Shown: positions 37,659-50,193 of the stretch, piece by piece
Numbering within the stretch: the stretch's first letter is position 1
Layout: each line of letters begins with the position of its first letter
NCBI RefSeq assembly: GCF_030052815.1
Contig: NC_079496.1
Span: forward strand, 68,313,652-68,377,651
Direction of reading: 5' to 3'
DNA length: 64,000 nucleotides
DNA from: Hevea brasiliensis
Lineage: Eukaryota > Streptophyta > Magnoliopsida > Malpighiales > Euphorbiaceae
Translations under genes and position numbers: made by a program
Notes under the pieces: generated by a model
Database searches by the model: none
The model's input: the letters and a program-made list of their open reading frames with translations, nothing else
Told to the model about the DNA's origin: nothing

Positions 37659-40600
37659 TGTCACACCCTACCCCTCTGTAAGGCATAACATGATCCCGTA
37701 GTATACCTAATGAATTACCAACTCCGTCTACTGATAACCCATTATGATACACTACAAGGGATTTTAAAAACTTTTCTTACTTCTTTTACAGTGGTGAGCA
37801 CTATTTACAGGTGTTAAAAACCTTTTTGAACTGAAGTGATAGAACTAATACACTTGAATTATTTGGAGTTTCTGTAAAAATTTTGGCAGAGTGCCATCTG
37901 TATTTTAGATAAAACAATTCTTCAGAAAACCTGTAAAAAGCACTTCAATATTTTTCCAAATCTCCACTCTAACATATTTCTCAACACAACATATTTCTCA
38001 ACTCAAATCCACAGTGATTTTTCAAAGTCTGAGATACAAGAAATATAATACAATTTTTACAAGCCAAAATAACTCATAATTATTTTACAACTTCAAGGTA
38101 CAATTTGAATTTACAACTGCTCAAAATCAAAAACAATATGTACATACAATGAACATACATTACAGTACAAAATGCAAAATGTGGTATACTCGTTATACCC
38201 GAAAATCTCTCGCTAGAGGTACTAACAACCTAGTCTGCAGCCCTGTGTGTCTGTCTACCTGCGACAACAATAAAAAGCTATCGCTGAGACAATGTCTCAG
38301 TGGTGCACAACATTAACCAAATACAACTTAAATCACAATTCATAAATCATTTAAATGATGGATATGTAAAATCATAGTTAAATTCAAGACAATGAGTGTC
38401 AGAAGGAATTTAACACAATATGAAAATAAATCTCAGAGATCAAAACATAGTTAACTTCAAAAGACAATGAATGTCAATAAGGATTTAACTCCATTTCACA
38501 ATCTCATAATACAAATCAATAAATCACACACAGCTTAATCATGTTCCAAAGTTCAATTCATCCCAAAAGCCGATGGCTAATGAGGTATTCAATTCGTCCC
38601 AAAAGTCGATGACTAATGAGGAATAACATAGCTAGCTAGCAAAAATATGAGTACTCATCCAATTCGTCCTCAACAGGCACAGACCTCAACACTTCAACCA
38701 GAGAGGAAATTCAATTCGTCCCACTAGACAAGCTAGCGAGGAATATAATCAATATACATGATAGTTGTGGTTTCAAACCATTTCCAATGCTTTTCAATCA
38801 ATAAATATCCATCAATATCATTCAAACAATTTCACACAGTTTCAAACCATTTCCAATGCTTTTCAATCAATAAATATCCATCAATATCATTCAAACAATT
38901 TCACACAGTTTCAAACCATTTACAATGCTTTTCAAACAATAAATATCCATACAAACACATTTCCACAATTTAAAACAATAATGTACAAATAGTCATAATT
39001 CATTTCAATTGAAAAATTCAAAAGAAATAGTTGTTGTGCACAAACCTCTGATAACTGTCTCCTGGTCTGGACTCAGTGTTTCCTTCCTTTTCCCTGAGTC
39101 TTTACTAACTGAGAAACACAATTTGAAGTGCTTCAGTACTAAATTAAACTGTCTCTATTGATAATGCTTGATAAGTAATTCACTGAAAGCTATTATTTGC
39201 TTAATCACCTAATATATCGATCCTCGATGCGTTCGAGGTAAATTAGGTTTTAGTGTCACTAATATGTCACATTCGATAGTCTTTTAGGGTTGGTACATGT
39301 TACCAATTTTATTTCCTTGTTTGGTGCATTTTATTGTAACTTGCTGGATTTCGGGATACTAGTTTGACCTAGCCGGACGACCTAGTTCCCTTGGTTTTCG
39401 GGTTTTGGTCAAAACTACAAACTTGTAGATCTATGTCTTACGGAACGCGGGGCAAAATTTTAGGTCATTCTGAGTTATGTAGACCAAGTTATGGTCATTT
39501 TACTATTACTGGTCAAATGGCATCAAATTTGGTCATTTTAGGTTAATTTTGGTCAACTTTGGTTCGGCCAGTTTTTGAACCCGAAATTGTGCAAGCTTTT
39601 TGACTTGCTTATGGCCATTTCTGGGCTTTGGTGTCTTCATAAGACTTGTAGATATGGGTCTTAACTATTCATGGTTAAAATTTCAGGTCAATTGGACCTG
39701 TTTTGAGTGAGTTATGGCCTAAATACTAACTGCTGCCCAAATGGTCAGTTTTCAGGCCTCACTTTCACTTAATCCGGATTTGGTCATTTTTCAAGCTAAC
39801 TTGCAAGCAGAATTTTGGTATGTTTCCTTCATGAAAGTTGGCACATTTTGTGCCTAGTTTCACCTTCAATTGGTCTCATACCAATTGGAGTTACACATTT
39901 AGTGTTATGGGCTAAAATGCATATTGCCCTTAAATACATTGCTTAACATCTATCAATTGCACATTTACTTGCTATAAGTCCACTTCCCTTACCAATTCTG
40001 ATTTGGTACATTACCAAAACCATTTACCACTTCACATTAAAATCACTTTGGGCAGAATGCAAATATCCTCAATACACCAAATGAAACTCTAATTCACAAA
40101 GTACAAATACAACAATAGATACACATAAAACTCCTAATTATTACATACAATTTCCACAACCAATTTACATACATATTCATCAACCCTCAATATCACAATT
40201 CATCCAATATCTTCATGAATTCAAACATTCATCAAGGAATCTCAAGGCTGCCGAATGCTTCACATTGCCAAAATTCCCCATAGTTTCTTCCACTTCAATT
40301 CCAAATGCACAATCACCACATATACATGGAAATAACTTACTAGGACATTAATTCACCCTACTCAACATAAATTCATATCAAATATATGTAAGAATACTTC
40401 ATTAAATATAGAACTCCATGGCTGTCCAAAATTGGATATATCAAGAACTCCTCAAAACTTTTAAATTTCTTCACAAAGCAAACACCCATAACATGTTTTC
40501 AAACTTTAACAAAGCAATATTCAAAAATACAAACTTACCTATTGTTAGGACTTGTTAAACCTTCACTAAACTTCCTTGATTTTGCTATCAAACTCTTCCT

Positions 40601-41419
40601 TGTGATGTGGAGGTAATCTTTAATGAAACAACCTAGGTGTTTCGAGGTGAATTGAAGGAGGTTGACGAAGCTTTATGCAAAACGGCAATGGAGGTTTTCA
40701 ATTCTTCATTTTGGCATGGATGAACCAAGTGAGGGAGATGAAGATGCAGATTGTATAATAGGTGTACACCTGCCCATTTAGCTCTTAATTTATTCCATAG
40801 TGGTCCACTCACACAAATTAATTCATTTTATATGTTTAATTCTCATTTATTCCACATTAAACCCATCATTTTTGCTATTTACTTTATATACTACCAATTT
40901 AATTTTTCATTATATTTTCCAAGTATAATATTATTTATTTTTAATGGACATTTAGGTCAAAAGACAATTAGGGATGTCAAATGACCACAATGCCCCTGTT
41001 CAGGTTGCGTTCCCTATTTTTCGGTGACACCGGGTTTTGTCTGTTTTTCGATTTCTCACTTTTCCTTGTACTAATTATTTAATTTCTCTTTGATATTTCT
41101 AATGATATTTATACTTCAATTGATGTCTCTTTAAGTCCTAAAAATATTTTCCAGGGTTTCCCGCAGTCCAGGGCTAGTCAACGGTCCACGCCGTGACTTC
41201 CCGGTGCGGTCACCCATCGCTAGGGTTCTCGGCTCGCTTAACTTGGTTACATTTCTTTGCTATTATTTTTCTTTTGTTTTTCTTGTGTTTTCTCTTCTTG
41301 TATTTCATTATTTTATGTCTCCTCACTCATATCAAAGTGTAGTTCTAGGCATCCTAGCAGTCCGGACAACACTGGTCACTGGAACAGTAGAACGCACTAC
41401 CGTACATAGGGGTGTTACA
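37659..41419 (-). repeat. Element C 5' LTR
   Basis: 3761 bp, partner of 29169-32859. It is 70 bp longer, almost entirely because of an extra 69-bp tandem unit (38770-38838 and 38839-38907, followed by a diverged third partial copy). The LTR start TGTAACACCCC on the minus strand ends at 41419. Confidence 0.92.
38770..38975 (+). repeat. 69-bp tandem repeat in element C 5' LTR
   Basis: Two almost identical 69-bp units beginning GTTTCAAACCATTTCCAATG (38770 and 38839), then a partial, diverged third unit from 38908. The 3' LTR has only one full unit (30281-30349) plus the partial one. Confidence 0.9.
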
Positions 41420-42139
41420 AATTGGCTAGGAAATTTGAAACTTGTCTTGAACCTTGAACATATAGGATATGTTCTAGATTCAAATGTTCCTGGTCCCTTA
41501 CCTCCAGAGGCCATACAAGAGGAACATGAAACTTTAGACAAGTGGAAGGAGCATGATATGAGAGCTAAGTGTTGCATGCTTGCTTCCATGAGTAATGAGT
41601 TACAGAAGCAACATGAGAACATGCAGAGTGCGAGTGAGATCCTCCTTCACCTACAAGAGTTGTATGGTGAGCACAGCAGGAATGCTAGGTATGAGATATC
41701 TAGACAACTATTCCGTATGAGGATGTATGAGGGACAGAATGTTGGGGATCATGTCCACAAGATGATTCGACTGATTGAGCAGTTGGAACATCTTGACTTC
41801 AACATGGATTTCCAACTACAAACGGATTTGATCCTTCAGTCCCTTCCGGAGTCTTTTGGGAATTTTGTGACAAATTTCCATATGACTAAACAGGAATGCA
41901 CCTTAGCTGGTTTACTCAACATGCTGGTTATTGCCCAAAAGAATATGCCAGGCAATAAAGGAAAAGAGGTAGCTTTTGTTGCATCTTCTTCTGCTGGAAA
42001 GTCCAACAAGAAAAAGGGCAATAAGAAAAAGAAACCTCAGATTCCTGGTCCTTCCAAGAAAATAGCTAAACAGAAAAGGAAGACTAAAGCTGATGGAGGC
42101 AAAGGAAAGTGTTTCCACTGCTTAAAGGATGGGCACTAG
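41420..42139 (+). pseudogene. gag: Element B gag, main piece
   Basis: It continues gag after element C (NWLGNLKLVLNLEHIGYVLD...). The frame is uninterrupted for 240 codons and is the best preserved copia gag here: DKWKEHDMRAKC, LQELYGEHSRNARYEISRQLFRM, QTDLILQSLPESFGNFV, MTKQECTLAGLLNMLVIAQKN and a lysine-rich tail. It ends at TAG 42137-42139 inside the zinc knuckle (CFHCLKDGH then stop, where E has Trp), and the final Cys of the knuckle is Tyr. The first five bases (AATTG) are the C target duplication. Confidence 0.88.
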
Positions 42140-43463
42140 AAAAGGAACTACCCATAGTATCTTGCTTCTCTAAAGGACAAGAAAGATACACCTTCGGAAG
42201 GTATGTCCATATCTTGTTATTTAGATTCTAATGATACTCATAGTTCATCTACAGCTTGGATTTTAGATACTGGTGCCAATTCTCACATTTCTTATGATAT
42301 GCAGGAACTAGCAAACAGTAGCAGCTTGCGTTCTCAAGATATTAGAGTTCGGATTAGCAATGGTTCAACTGTTGAAGCTTTAGCCATAGGATCTAAATCT
42401 TTTTACATGTTTGGACATGTTTTGTGTTTGGATAATATTTTATATGTACCTGATGCTTTTAAGAACATCATTTCTATATCTAGTTTGACTAGAAATGGCT
42501 ATGAATTTCAGTTCATAGATGATGTTTGCAATATTTATTTTGGAAATAAATATGTTGGTTTGGGTTATATGAATGATGGTCTTTATTATTTGGATAATAA
42601 TGACAAACACAAATTGAATGCAAGTGATCTAAAAGAATGCAATGCCATGGTGAAAACCAACTCGAGTTCAAAATATATTTGGCACTTAAGGTTATGTCAT
42701 GTTGCAAAAGATAGGATTGCAAAACTGGAGAAAATGGGGATTCTATCTTCATTGGGCTCTGAGTCTACTCCAACTTGTGAATCTTGCCTTCAGGGCAAAA
42801 TGACTAGATCACCCTTTGTTGGACAAGGGCTAAGAGCTGAAAATATTTTGGAGCTAATACATAGTGATGTATGTGGTCCATTTAAAGAAATGGCTAGATG
42901 GGGTTTTCATTATTTTATTACCTTTACTGATGATAAATCAAGGTTTGGGTATTTGTATTTGATGAAATACAAACATGAATCTTTTGAAAAGTTCAAAGAA
43001 TTTAAATCTGAAGTAGAAAATCAAACAGGAAAGAGTATTAAAGCTTTGATCAGATCGTGGAGGTGAATATTTGAGTACTGAATTTGATGAATACTTGAGA
43101 GAGCATGGCATTGTTTCTCAACTGACTCCTCCAGGAATGCCACAACTGAATGGTGTATTTGAAAGGAGAAATCATACCCTATTGGATATGGTACGTAGTA
43201 TGATGAGCTATACTGATATGCCAATCTTCTTTTGGGGATTTGCATTAGAATCAGCTTTGTATATTCTGAATAGGATTCCATCAAAATCAGTTTCTTCCAC
43301 ACCTTATGAGATATGGCATGGAAGAAAACCAAGTCTTAAGCATGTGAAGATTTGGGGTTGTCCAGCTTATATCAAAAAGCTGAACACTGATAAATTGGAG
43401 ACCAGATCAGAAAAAGGTTGATTTGTTGGATATCCAAAAGATAGTTTTGGATATTATTTTTAT
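42140..43463 (+). pseudogene. pol: Element B protease and integrase
   Basis: The frame 42203-43066 begins in the gag-PR linker and has the protease active site WILDTGANSHI (D-T-G intact), LYVPDAFKNIISIS, then integrase HLRLCH...CESC, HSDVCGP and FTDDKSRFGYL. A two-base loss near 43047 shifts the frame in the ALRSDRGGEY block. The frame 43071-43421 carries NGVFERRNH (catalytic Glu) and SALYILNRIPSKS, ending at TGA 43419-43421 where CGA (Arg of GRFVGY) is expected. Pol continues at 43464. Confidence 0.87.
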
Positions 43464-44691
43464 TTGCCTACTTCACAAAAGGTTGTGATAAGTAGAGATG
43501 CCACATTTCTTGAACAACAGTTTGTTCAAGAAGGAGGCAAAGGAAGGCAAATAGAGTTAGAATTGGAGAATTCTGACCAACCAACAGATCAGATGGATAT
43601 AGATCCATCTAGTCAACCTATACCTGTTGATGAAACATCTACAGCTGTTCTTCGTAGAACAACCAGGGTATCTCACCCACCAGTGAGATATGGTTTTCTT
43701 CATAAAGAAGAACAAGAGTTGTCTACTCATGAAGAAGTAGATCATGGATATGATCCACTTACTTACGAAGAAGCTATATTAAATATAGACTCTTCAAAAT
43801 GGATTGATGCTATGAAATCCAAAATTGATTCCATGTATAAGAATCAAGTTTGGGATCTTGTTGACCCACCTGAAGGTATTGTACCTATAGGGAACAAATG
43901 GGTTTTCAAGAAGAAAATTGGTTCTGATGGAAAGGTAGAGACCTATAAGGCAAGGCTAGTAGCAAAAGGGTTTCGCCAAAGGCAAGGAATCGACTATGAG
44001 GAGACTTTCTACTTTGTTGCCATGCTTAAATCAATTAGGATTTTATTAGCAATAGCTGCATACTATGATTATGAGATTTGGCAGATGGATGTCAAAATAG
44101 CTTTTCTCAATGGATACATTGAAGAAAACATTTTCATGGAACAACCTAGGGGTTTTGAATCCCAAGATGGTTCCAAGGTATGCAAGCTAAAGCGATCCAT
44201 TTATGGGTTGAAACAAGCTTCGAGGAGTTGGAACATCCGTTTTGATGAAGCCATTAAACCCTTTGGTTTTATAAAAAATGAGGATGAGCCATGTGTATAT
44301 AAGAAGGTTAGTGACAGTGCTATCACTTTCCTTGTCTTATATGTGGATGACATACTGCTGATGGGTAATGACACAGGTATGTTGACGACTATAAAGGTAT
44401 GGTTGTCAAATACATTCTCCATGAAAGAATTAGGGGAGGCAACCTATATTCTTGGGATTCGCATCTATAGAGATAGAGCGAAAAGAATAATTGGTTTATC
44501 TCAAAGTCTATACTTGGAAAAGATGTTAAAGAGGTTTAACATGTTTGATTCCAAGAGAGGATTGTTACTAGTGAGATATGGTATCCACCTTTCTAAAGAG
44601 ATGTCTCCAAAGACACCTGAAGAAAGAGATAAGATGGCTAGGATTCCATATGCTTCGGCTATTGGAAGTTTAATGTATGCAATGTTGTGTA
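43464..44691 (+). pseudogene. pol: Element B reverse transcriptase, interrupted by element D
   Basis: A single open frame from the integrase/RT linker through IWQMDVKIAFLNG, GLKQASRSW, LVLYVDDILLMGND (catalytic YVDD), RIIGLSQSLYLEK and YASAIGSLMYAMLC, cut at 44691 by D. The 16 codons that follow in the open frame come from D and are not B coding. GTGTA (44687-44691) is the target duplication. RT is otherwise intact, which suggests B was not very old when D entered. Confidence 0.88.
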
Positions 44692-46179
44692 TGAAGACGA
44701 ATCTCAAACCCAATCACATTGTGCCAAGTGTCAAACCTATATTTAATCTTGATTTTAATCATCTTACATGATTAAAAATATTTGGCAAGCTTATGTGTTA
44801 TGCCATGTGTCACCATCTCATGGTGCCACGTGTCACACTGCAAAATGACCAAAATGCCCCTGTGTCTTAATTTTGAGTTCTTAACCCAAAATAATTATTT
44901 TCTTCTTCTAATTAATTTATATCAAATATAAATTAATTAATTAATCTCTATTAATTAATTTTTCATCAATTAAATTCATATTTAAACACTTTAAATATAA
45001 ATTTAATTTATACTACACATCCAATAATCTAGATTTGGTTTCAAGTCATGCTAGGGACTTTGCAATTTAATTGCAAACCAAACCTATTTAATTAATCAAT
45101 TAAACTCTTTAATTAATTAATTAAATCATATTTAAATAGGTGATAACTTGTGTATGTGTGTGACTTACTAGGCTCATCACTAATTGGCAATGAGACATGA
45201 TATCAACTCTTAATATCATCAGAACTCTTTCTTACCATAAATGATTTCTCTAAATCATTTTATGAACCTCATAGACCATGGTTAACACCTAGCATAGCAT
45301 GCCATGGCCACCCAATTAGTAATAAGATTTACCTTAAATGAACCTATAATCATATGTTACCATGCACTAGAATCTCTCTGTTACAAAATCCCAACTCAAG
45401 CTGAAGTCATGGTTTATGTCAAACTCCATTTGCTATGAATATTATGTTCTCTTTTAATTCCAGTTCTTGATTAAAAGATTTTTCTCATCAGAAACTCTTT
45501 TCTGAATAAATCTATCTGTCCTGGCCAGGAACTTGAAACATCAAGAACAATTAAATGAACATAGGATTTTATCTCTATTTACTTAGAGGAATAGATTCCT
45601 TCTTGATCAACACCTACCTCCATATATAACTAGCAGGAGCCAACACATGCCCATATACCCATACATAGTACAAGTATGAAAGCAGTATTAAACTCAAACT
45701 ACCTATATACAAGATAACTGTGCTATCTCAGGTCTAAAGATTATATGCACTGATATGATTTATGACAAAACATTGACAAGAGTAAACTCCATGTGCTTGT
45801 CATAAGTGTCACTGGTTCGGCCTACTTATCATTTATAAGTGCCTATCATGTTTGTTATATGGCATGAGACTCACCATTCCATCTTATTTATATCTCATAT
45901 AAATAACTTGGGAACAAACATGAATACAATCTTTACGGATAAGTCATGTCCTTATTATGAAGTATCCTCGATTGTGAACCTATTTATGATACTTTGTGCT
46001 AGAAATATTGTCACTCATATTCTTAACAACTTAAGAATAATATTTCTAACAAAATATCAATGGACCTTTTCTATTACACATAAATATATTATGTAAACGG
46101 AAAAGTGGAAATGCCTTTTATTAATAAAATATATACAAGATACATACTAAATGATATGCTCTAGGGCATACTACTAACA
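44692..46179 (-). repeat. Element D 3' LTR, shortened
   Basis: 1488 bp against 2093 bp for its partner. It starts correctly on the minus strand (TGTTAGTAGTATG, ending at 46179) but after GTGATTGGGT changes to TTTGAGATTCGTCTTCA, whose complement (TGAAGACGAATCTCAAA) is normal plus-sense LTR sequence from about 615 bp further along. It carries an intact antisense 85-codon frame (45839-46096). Confidence 0.88.
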
Positions 46180-46189
46180 ATCTCCCACT
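46180..46189 (-). promoter_or_regulatory. Element D polypurine tract
   Basis: The minus strand reads AGTGGGAGAT directly before the 3' LTR, identical to E, F and B. Confidence 0.82.
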
Positions 46190-47950
46190 AGCACTAGAGC
46201 CATTCATTACAATACCTTAGACCCATCTTCTCAAGATGTCGGTCTAAGTGAACTTGTGACAAAAGCTTAGTGAATGGATCGGTGGTTTTTAGCTGATGTT
46301 ATATTTTCTGCATGGCTATATCGCCTTGCCCAACTATATCCCTGATAATATGGTAGTGCCTTTCTATGTGTTTGGATTTTGGGTGAGACCTTAGTTCCTT
46401 AGCCTGTATGACTACTCCATTGTTGTCACAGTGTAATGGGCTAGCGACTCAATGGAAGGAACTACTGTAAGTTACATCACGAACTTTTTATCCAAGCGAC
46501 TTCTTTTGCAACATCGATGCAACAATATACTTAGCCTCGATGAGTGGAATCTGCGATCGTGCTCTGTTTGGAACTCTTCCAACCGATCGCACCTCCATTA
46601 CAAATGAACACATATCCAGGTAGACTTTCTATCATCGATATCTGATTGGAAATCAGAATCAGTATAACCATCCAATTGCAAGTCTCCACCTCCATAAATC
46701 AAGAATAAATCCTTAGTTCTTCTCAAGTACTTAAGGATATTCTTGACAGCTATCCAGTGTTCCAAACCTGGATTGGATTGACACCTGCTAGTCAAACTAA
46801 CAGCATATGCGATATCCGGCCTAGTACACAACATTGCATACTTTAAACTTCCAATAGCCGAAGCATATGGAATCCTGGCCATCTTATCTCTTTCTTCAGG
46901 TGTCTTTGGAGACATCTCTTTAGAAAAATGGATACCATGTCTCACTGGTAACAATCCTCTCTTGGAATCAAGCATGTTAAACCTCTTTAACACCTTTTCC
47001 AAGTATAGACTTTGGGATAAACCAATTATTCTTTTCGCTCTATCTCTATAGATGCGAATCCCAAGAATATAGGTTGCCTCCCCTAAGTCTTTCATGGAGA
47101 ATGTATTTGACAACCATACCTTTATAGTCGTCAACATACCTGTATCATTACCCATCAACAGTATGTCATCTACATATAAGACAAGGAAAGTGATAGCACT
47201 GTCACTAACCTTCTTATATACACATGGCTCATCCTCATTTTTGATAAAACCAAAAGATTTAATGGCTTCATCAAAACGGATGTTCCAACTCCTCGAAGCT
47301 TGTTTCAACCCATAAATGGATCGCTTTAGCTTGCATACCTTGGAACCATCTTGAGATTCAAATCCCCTAGGTTGTTCCATGAAAATGTTTTCTTCAATGT
47401 ATCCATTGAGAAAAGCTGTTTTGACATCCATCTGCCAAATCTCATAATCATAGTATGCAACTATTGCTAATAAAATCCTAATTGATTTAAGCATGGCAAC
47501 AGGCGAGAAAGTCTCCTCATAGTCTATTCCTTGCCTTTGGCAAAACCCTTTCGCTACTAGCCTTGCCTTATAGGTCTCTACCTTTCCATCAGAACCAATT
47601 TTCTTCTTGAAAACCCATTTGTTCCCTATAGGTACAATACCTTCAGGAGGGTCAACAAGATCCCAAACTTGATTCTTATACATGGAATCAATCTCGGATT
47701 TCATAGCATCAATCCATTTTGAAGAGTCTATATCTGATATAGCTTCTTCATAGGTAAGTGGATCATCTCCATGATCTACTTCTTCATGAGTAGACAACTC
47801 TTGTTCTTCTTCATGAGTAGACAACTCTTGTTCTTCTTCATGAAGAAAACCATATCTCACTGGTGGGTGAGATACCCTGGTTGTTCTACGAGGAACAGCT
47901 GTAGATGTTTCATCAACGGGTATTGGTTGACTAGATGGATCTATATCCAT
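46190..47950 (-). pseudogene. pol: Element D reverse transcriptase and RNase H
   Basis: A 450-codon open frame (47950-46598) covers complete copia RT: WIDAMKSEIDSMYKN, KARLVAKGF, TFSPVAMLKS, IWQMDVKTAFLNG, GLKQASRSW, LVLYVDDILLMGND, RIYRDRAKRIIGLSQ, CTRPDIAYAVSLTSR and the start of RNase H ([18 protein letters not shown]). It contains a private 27-bp duplication (residues EEQELSTHE twice, about 47780-47834). RNase H is shifted after 46610, and 46190-46597 reads only in pieces (about where [10 protein letters not shown] is expected). The YVDD box is intact. Confidence 0.88.
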
Positions 47951-48389
47951 CGATGCATTGGTTGGTCGAATTCTCCAATTCTAACTCTATTTGCCTTCCT
48001 TTGCCTCCTTCTTCAACAAACTGTTGTTCAAAAAATGTGGCATCTCTACTTATCACAACCTTTTGTGAAGTAGGCAAATAAAAATAATATCCGAAACTAT
48101 CTTTTGGATATCCAACAAATCGACCTTTTTCTGATCTGGTCTCCAATTTATCAGTGTTCAGCTTTTTGATATAAGCTGGACAACCCCAAATCTTAACATG
48201 CTTAAGACTTAGTTTTCTTCCATGCCATATCTCATAAGGTGTGGAAGAAACTGATTTTGATGGAATCCTATTCAGAATATACAAAGCTGATTCTAATGCA
48301 AATCCCCAAAAGGAGATTGGCATATCAGTATAGCTCATCATACTACGTACCATATCCAATAGGTACGATTTCTCCTTCAGATACACCAT
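47931..48389 (-). pseudogene. pol: Element D integrase, C-terminal part
   Basis: Frame with LLDMVRSMMSYTDMPISFWG, SALYILNRIPSKSVSSTPYEIWHGRK, KHVKIWGCPAYIKKL and GRFVGYPKDSFGYYFYLP. Frameshifts lie on both sides: at about 48385, next to the catalytic Glu (NGVSERR block read out of frame), and at about 47945, where it overlaps the RT frame. These breaks coincide with CAG/CTG-like sites. Confidence 0.84.
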
Positions 48390-49429
48390 TCACTGTGGCG
48401 TTCTCGGAGGAGTCGGTGAGAAACAATGCCATGCTCTCTCAAGTATTCATCAAATTCAGTACTCAAATATTCACCTCCACGATCTGATCGAAGAGCTTTA
48501 ATATTTTTTCCTGTTTGATTTTCTACTTCAGATTTAAATTCTTTGAACTTTTCAAAGGATTCATATTTGTATTTCATCAAATACAAATACCCAAACCTTG
48601 ATTTATCATCAGTAAAGGTAATAAAATAATGAAAGCCCCCTCTAGCCATTTCTTTAAACGGACCACATACATCACTATGTATTAGTTCCAAAATATTTTC
48701 AGCTCTTAGCCCTTGTCCAACAAAGGGTGATCTAGTCATTTTGCCTTGAAGGCAAGATTCACAAGTTGGAGTAGGCTCAGAGCCCAATGAGGATAGAATC
48801 CCCATTTTCTCCAATTTTGCAATCCTATCTTCTGCAACATGACATAACCTTAAGTGCCAAATATATTTTGAACTTGAGTTGTTTTTCACGATGGCATTGT
48901 ATTCTTTTAGATCACTTGCATTCATTTTGTGTTTGTCATTATTATCCAAATAATAAAGACCATCATTCATATAACCCGAACCAACATATTTATTTCCAAA
49001 ATAAATATTGCAAACATCATCTGTGAACTGAAATTCATAGCCATTTCTAGTCAAACTAGATATAGAAATGATGTTCTTAAAAGCATCAGGTACATATAAA
49101 ATATTATCCAAACACAAAACATGTCCAAACATGTAAAAAGATTTAGATCCTATAGCTAAAGTTTCAACAATTGAGCCATTGCCAATCCGGACTCTAATAT
49201 CTTGAGAATGCAAGCTGCTACTGTTTGCTAGTTCCTGCATATCATTAGAAATGTGAGAACTGGCACCAGTATCTAAAACCCAAGCTGTAGATGAACTATA
49301 AGTATCATCAGAATCTAAATAACAAGATATGGACATACCTTCCGAAGGTGTATCCTTCTTGTCCTTCAGAGAAGCAAGATACTGCAGGCGGTTCCTTTTC
49401 AGTGCCCATCCTTTTGGCGGTGGAAACAC
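48377..49429 (-). pseudogene. pol: Element D protease and integrase N-terminal part
   Basis: A 350-codon frame. The gag-PR linker is followed by protease WVLDTGASSHI (D-T-G intact), LYVPDAFKNIISIS and LYYLDNNDKHKMNASD, then integrase HLRLCH...CESC, GKMTRSPFVGQ, HSDVCGP, ITFTDDKSRFGYL and RSDRGGEY. Two of the three catalytic acids are in frame. The third falls after the shift at 48385. The frame's first codons (before about 49395) are out of register with the zinc knuckle. Confidence 0.87.
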
Positions 49430-50193
49430 TTTCCTTTGCCTTCATCGACTTTAGTCTTCCTTTTCTGTTTAGCTATTTTCTTGGAAGGACCAGAATCGAG
49501 GTTTCTTTTTCTTATTGCCTTTCTTCTTGTTGGACTTTCCAGTGAGAAGAAGATGCAACAAAGCTACCTCTTTTCCTTTATTGCAGCATATTCTTTTGGG
49601 CAATAACCAGCATGTTGAGTAATTCAGCTAAGGTGCATTCTGTTTAGTCATATGGAAATTTGTCACAAAATTCCCAAAAGACTCAGGAAGGGATGAAGGA
49701 TCAAATCCGTTTGTAGTTGGAAATCCATGTTGAAGTCAAGATGTTCCAAGCTGCTCAATCACCGAATCATCTTGTGGACATGATCCCCAACATTACATCC
49801 CTCGGACATCCTCATACGGAATAAGCTGTTTAGATATCTCATACCTAGCATTCCTGCTGTGCTCACCATACAACTCTTGTAGGTGAAAGAGGATCTCACT
49901 AGCACTCTGCATGTTCTCATGTTGCTTCTGTAACTCATTACTCATGGAAGCAAGCATGTAACACTTAGCTCTCATATCATGCTCCTTCCACTTGTCCAAA
50001 GTATCATGTTCCTCTTGTGTGGCCTCTGGAGGTAAGGGACCAGAACATTTGTATATTGAAAATATCCTATATGTTCAAGGTTCAGGACTAGTTTCAAATT
50101 TCTTAGCCAATCAGACAGTTTAGGTCCTGTCAACCTGTTGTGATCAAGTATGCTTGCAATGATATTGGATGGTGGTGGTTGTATTGTGCTCAT
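49430..50193 (-). pseudogene. gag: Element D gag
   Basis: It starts at ATG 50193-50191 (MSTIQPPPSN...), equivalent to the B and F starts. The first frame runs to 49972 (RLTGPKLSDWLRNLKLVLNLEH) and the next (49999-49793) has DMRAKCYMLASMSNELQKQHENM and LQELYGEHSRNARYEIS. Downstream sequence to 49430 aligns with the rest of gag but is shifted several times, and the zinc knuckle reads CFHR, with one Cys lost. Confidence 0.82.

Larger units (their letters stand above)
29169..41419 (-). mobile_element. Element C: Tekay-type Ty3/gypsy chromovirus
   Basis: Complete minus-strand gypsy element: 3' LTR 29169-32859, polypurine tract 32860-32873, pol and gag 32921-37480, primer site 37638-37650, 5' LTR 37659-41419. 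The target duplication is GATTG (29164-29168) / AATTG (41420-41424), one mismatch. The chromodomain-like C-terminus after integrase assigns it to the chromoviruses; LTR size and gag type suggest Tekay. All domains are present but frameshifted, most densely at 34200-35330. Confidence 0.93.

Noticed and set aside
41204..41420. Upstream extension of the B gag frame into the C LTR
   Set aside because: The open frame reads through by chance from element C into gag. The true gag start is at 29083, before the C insertion.
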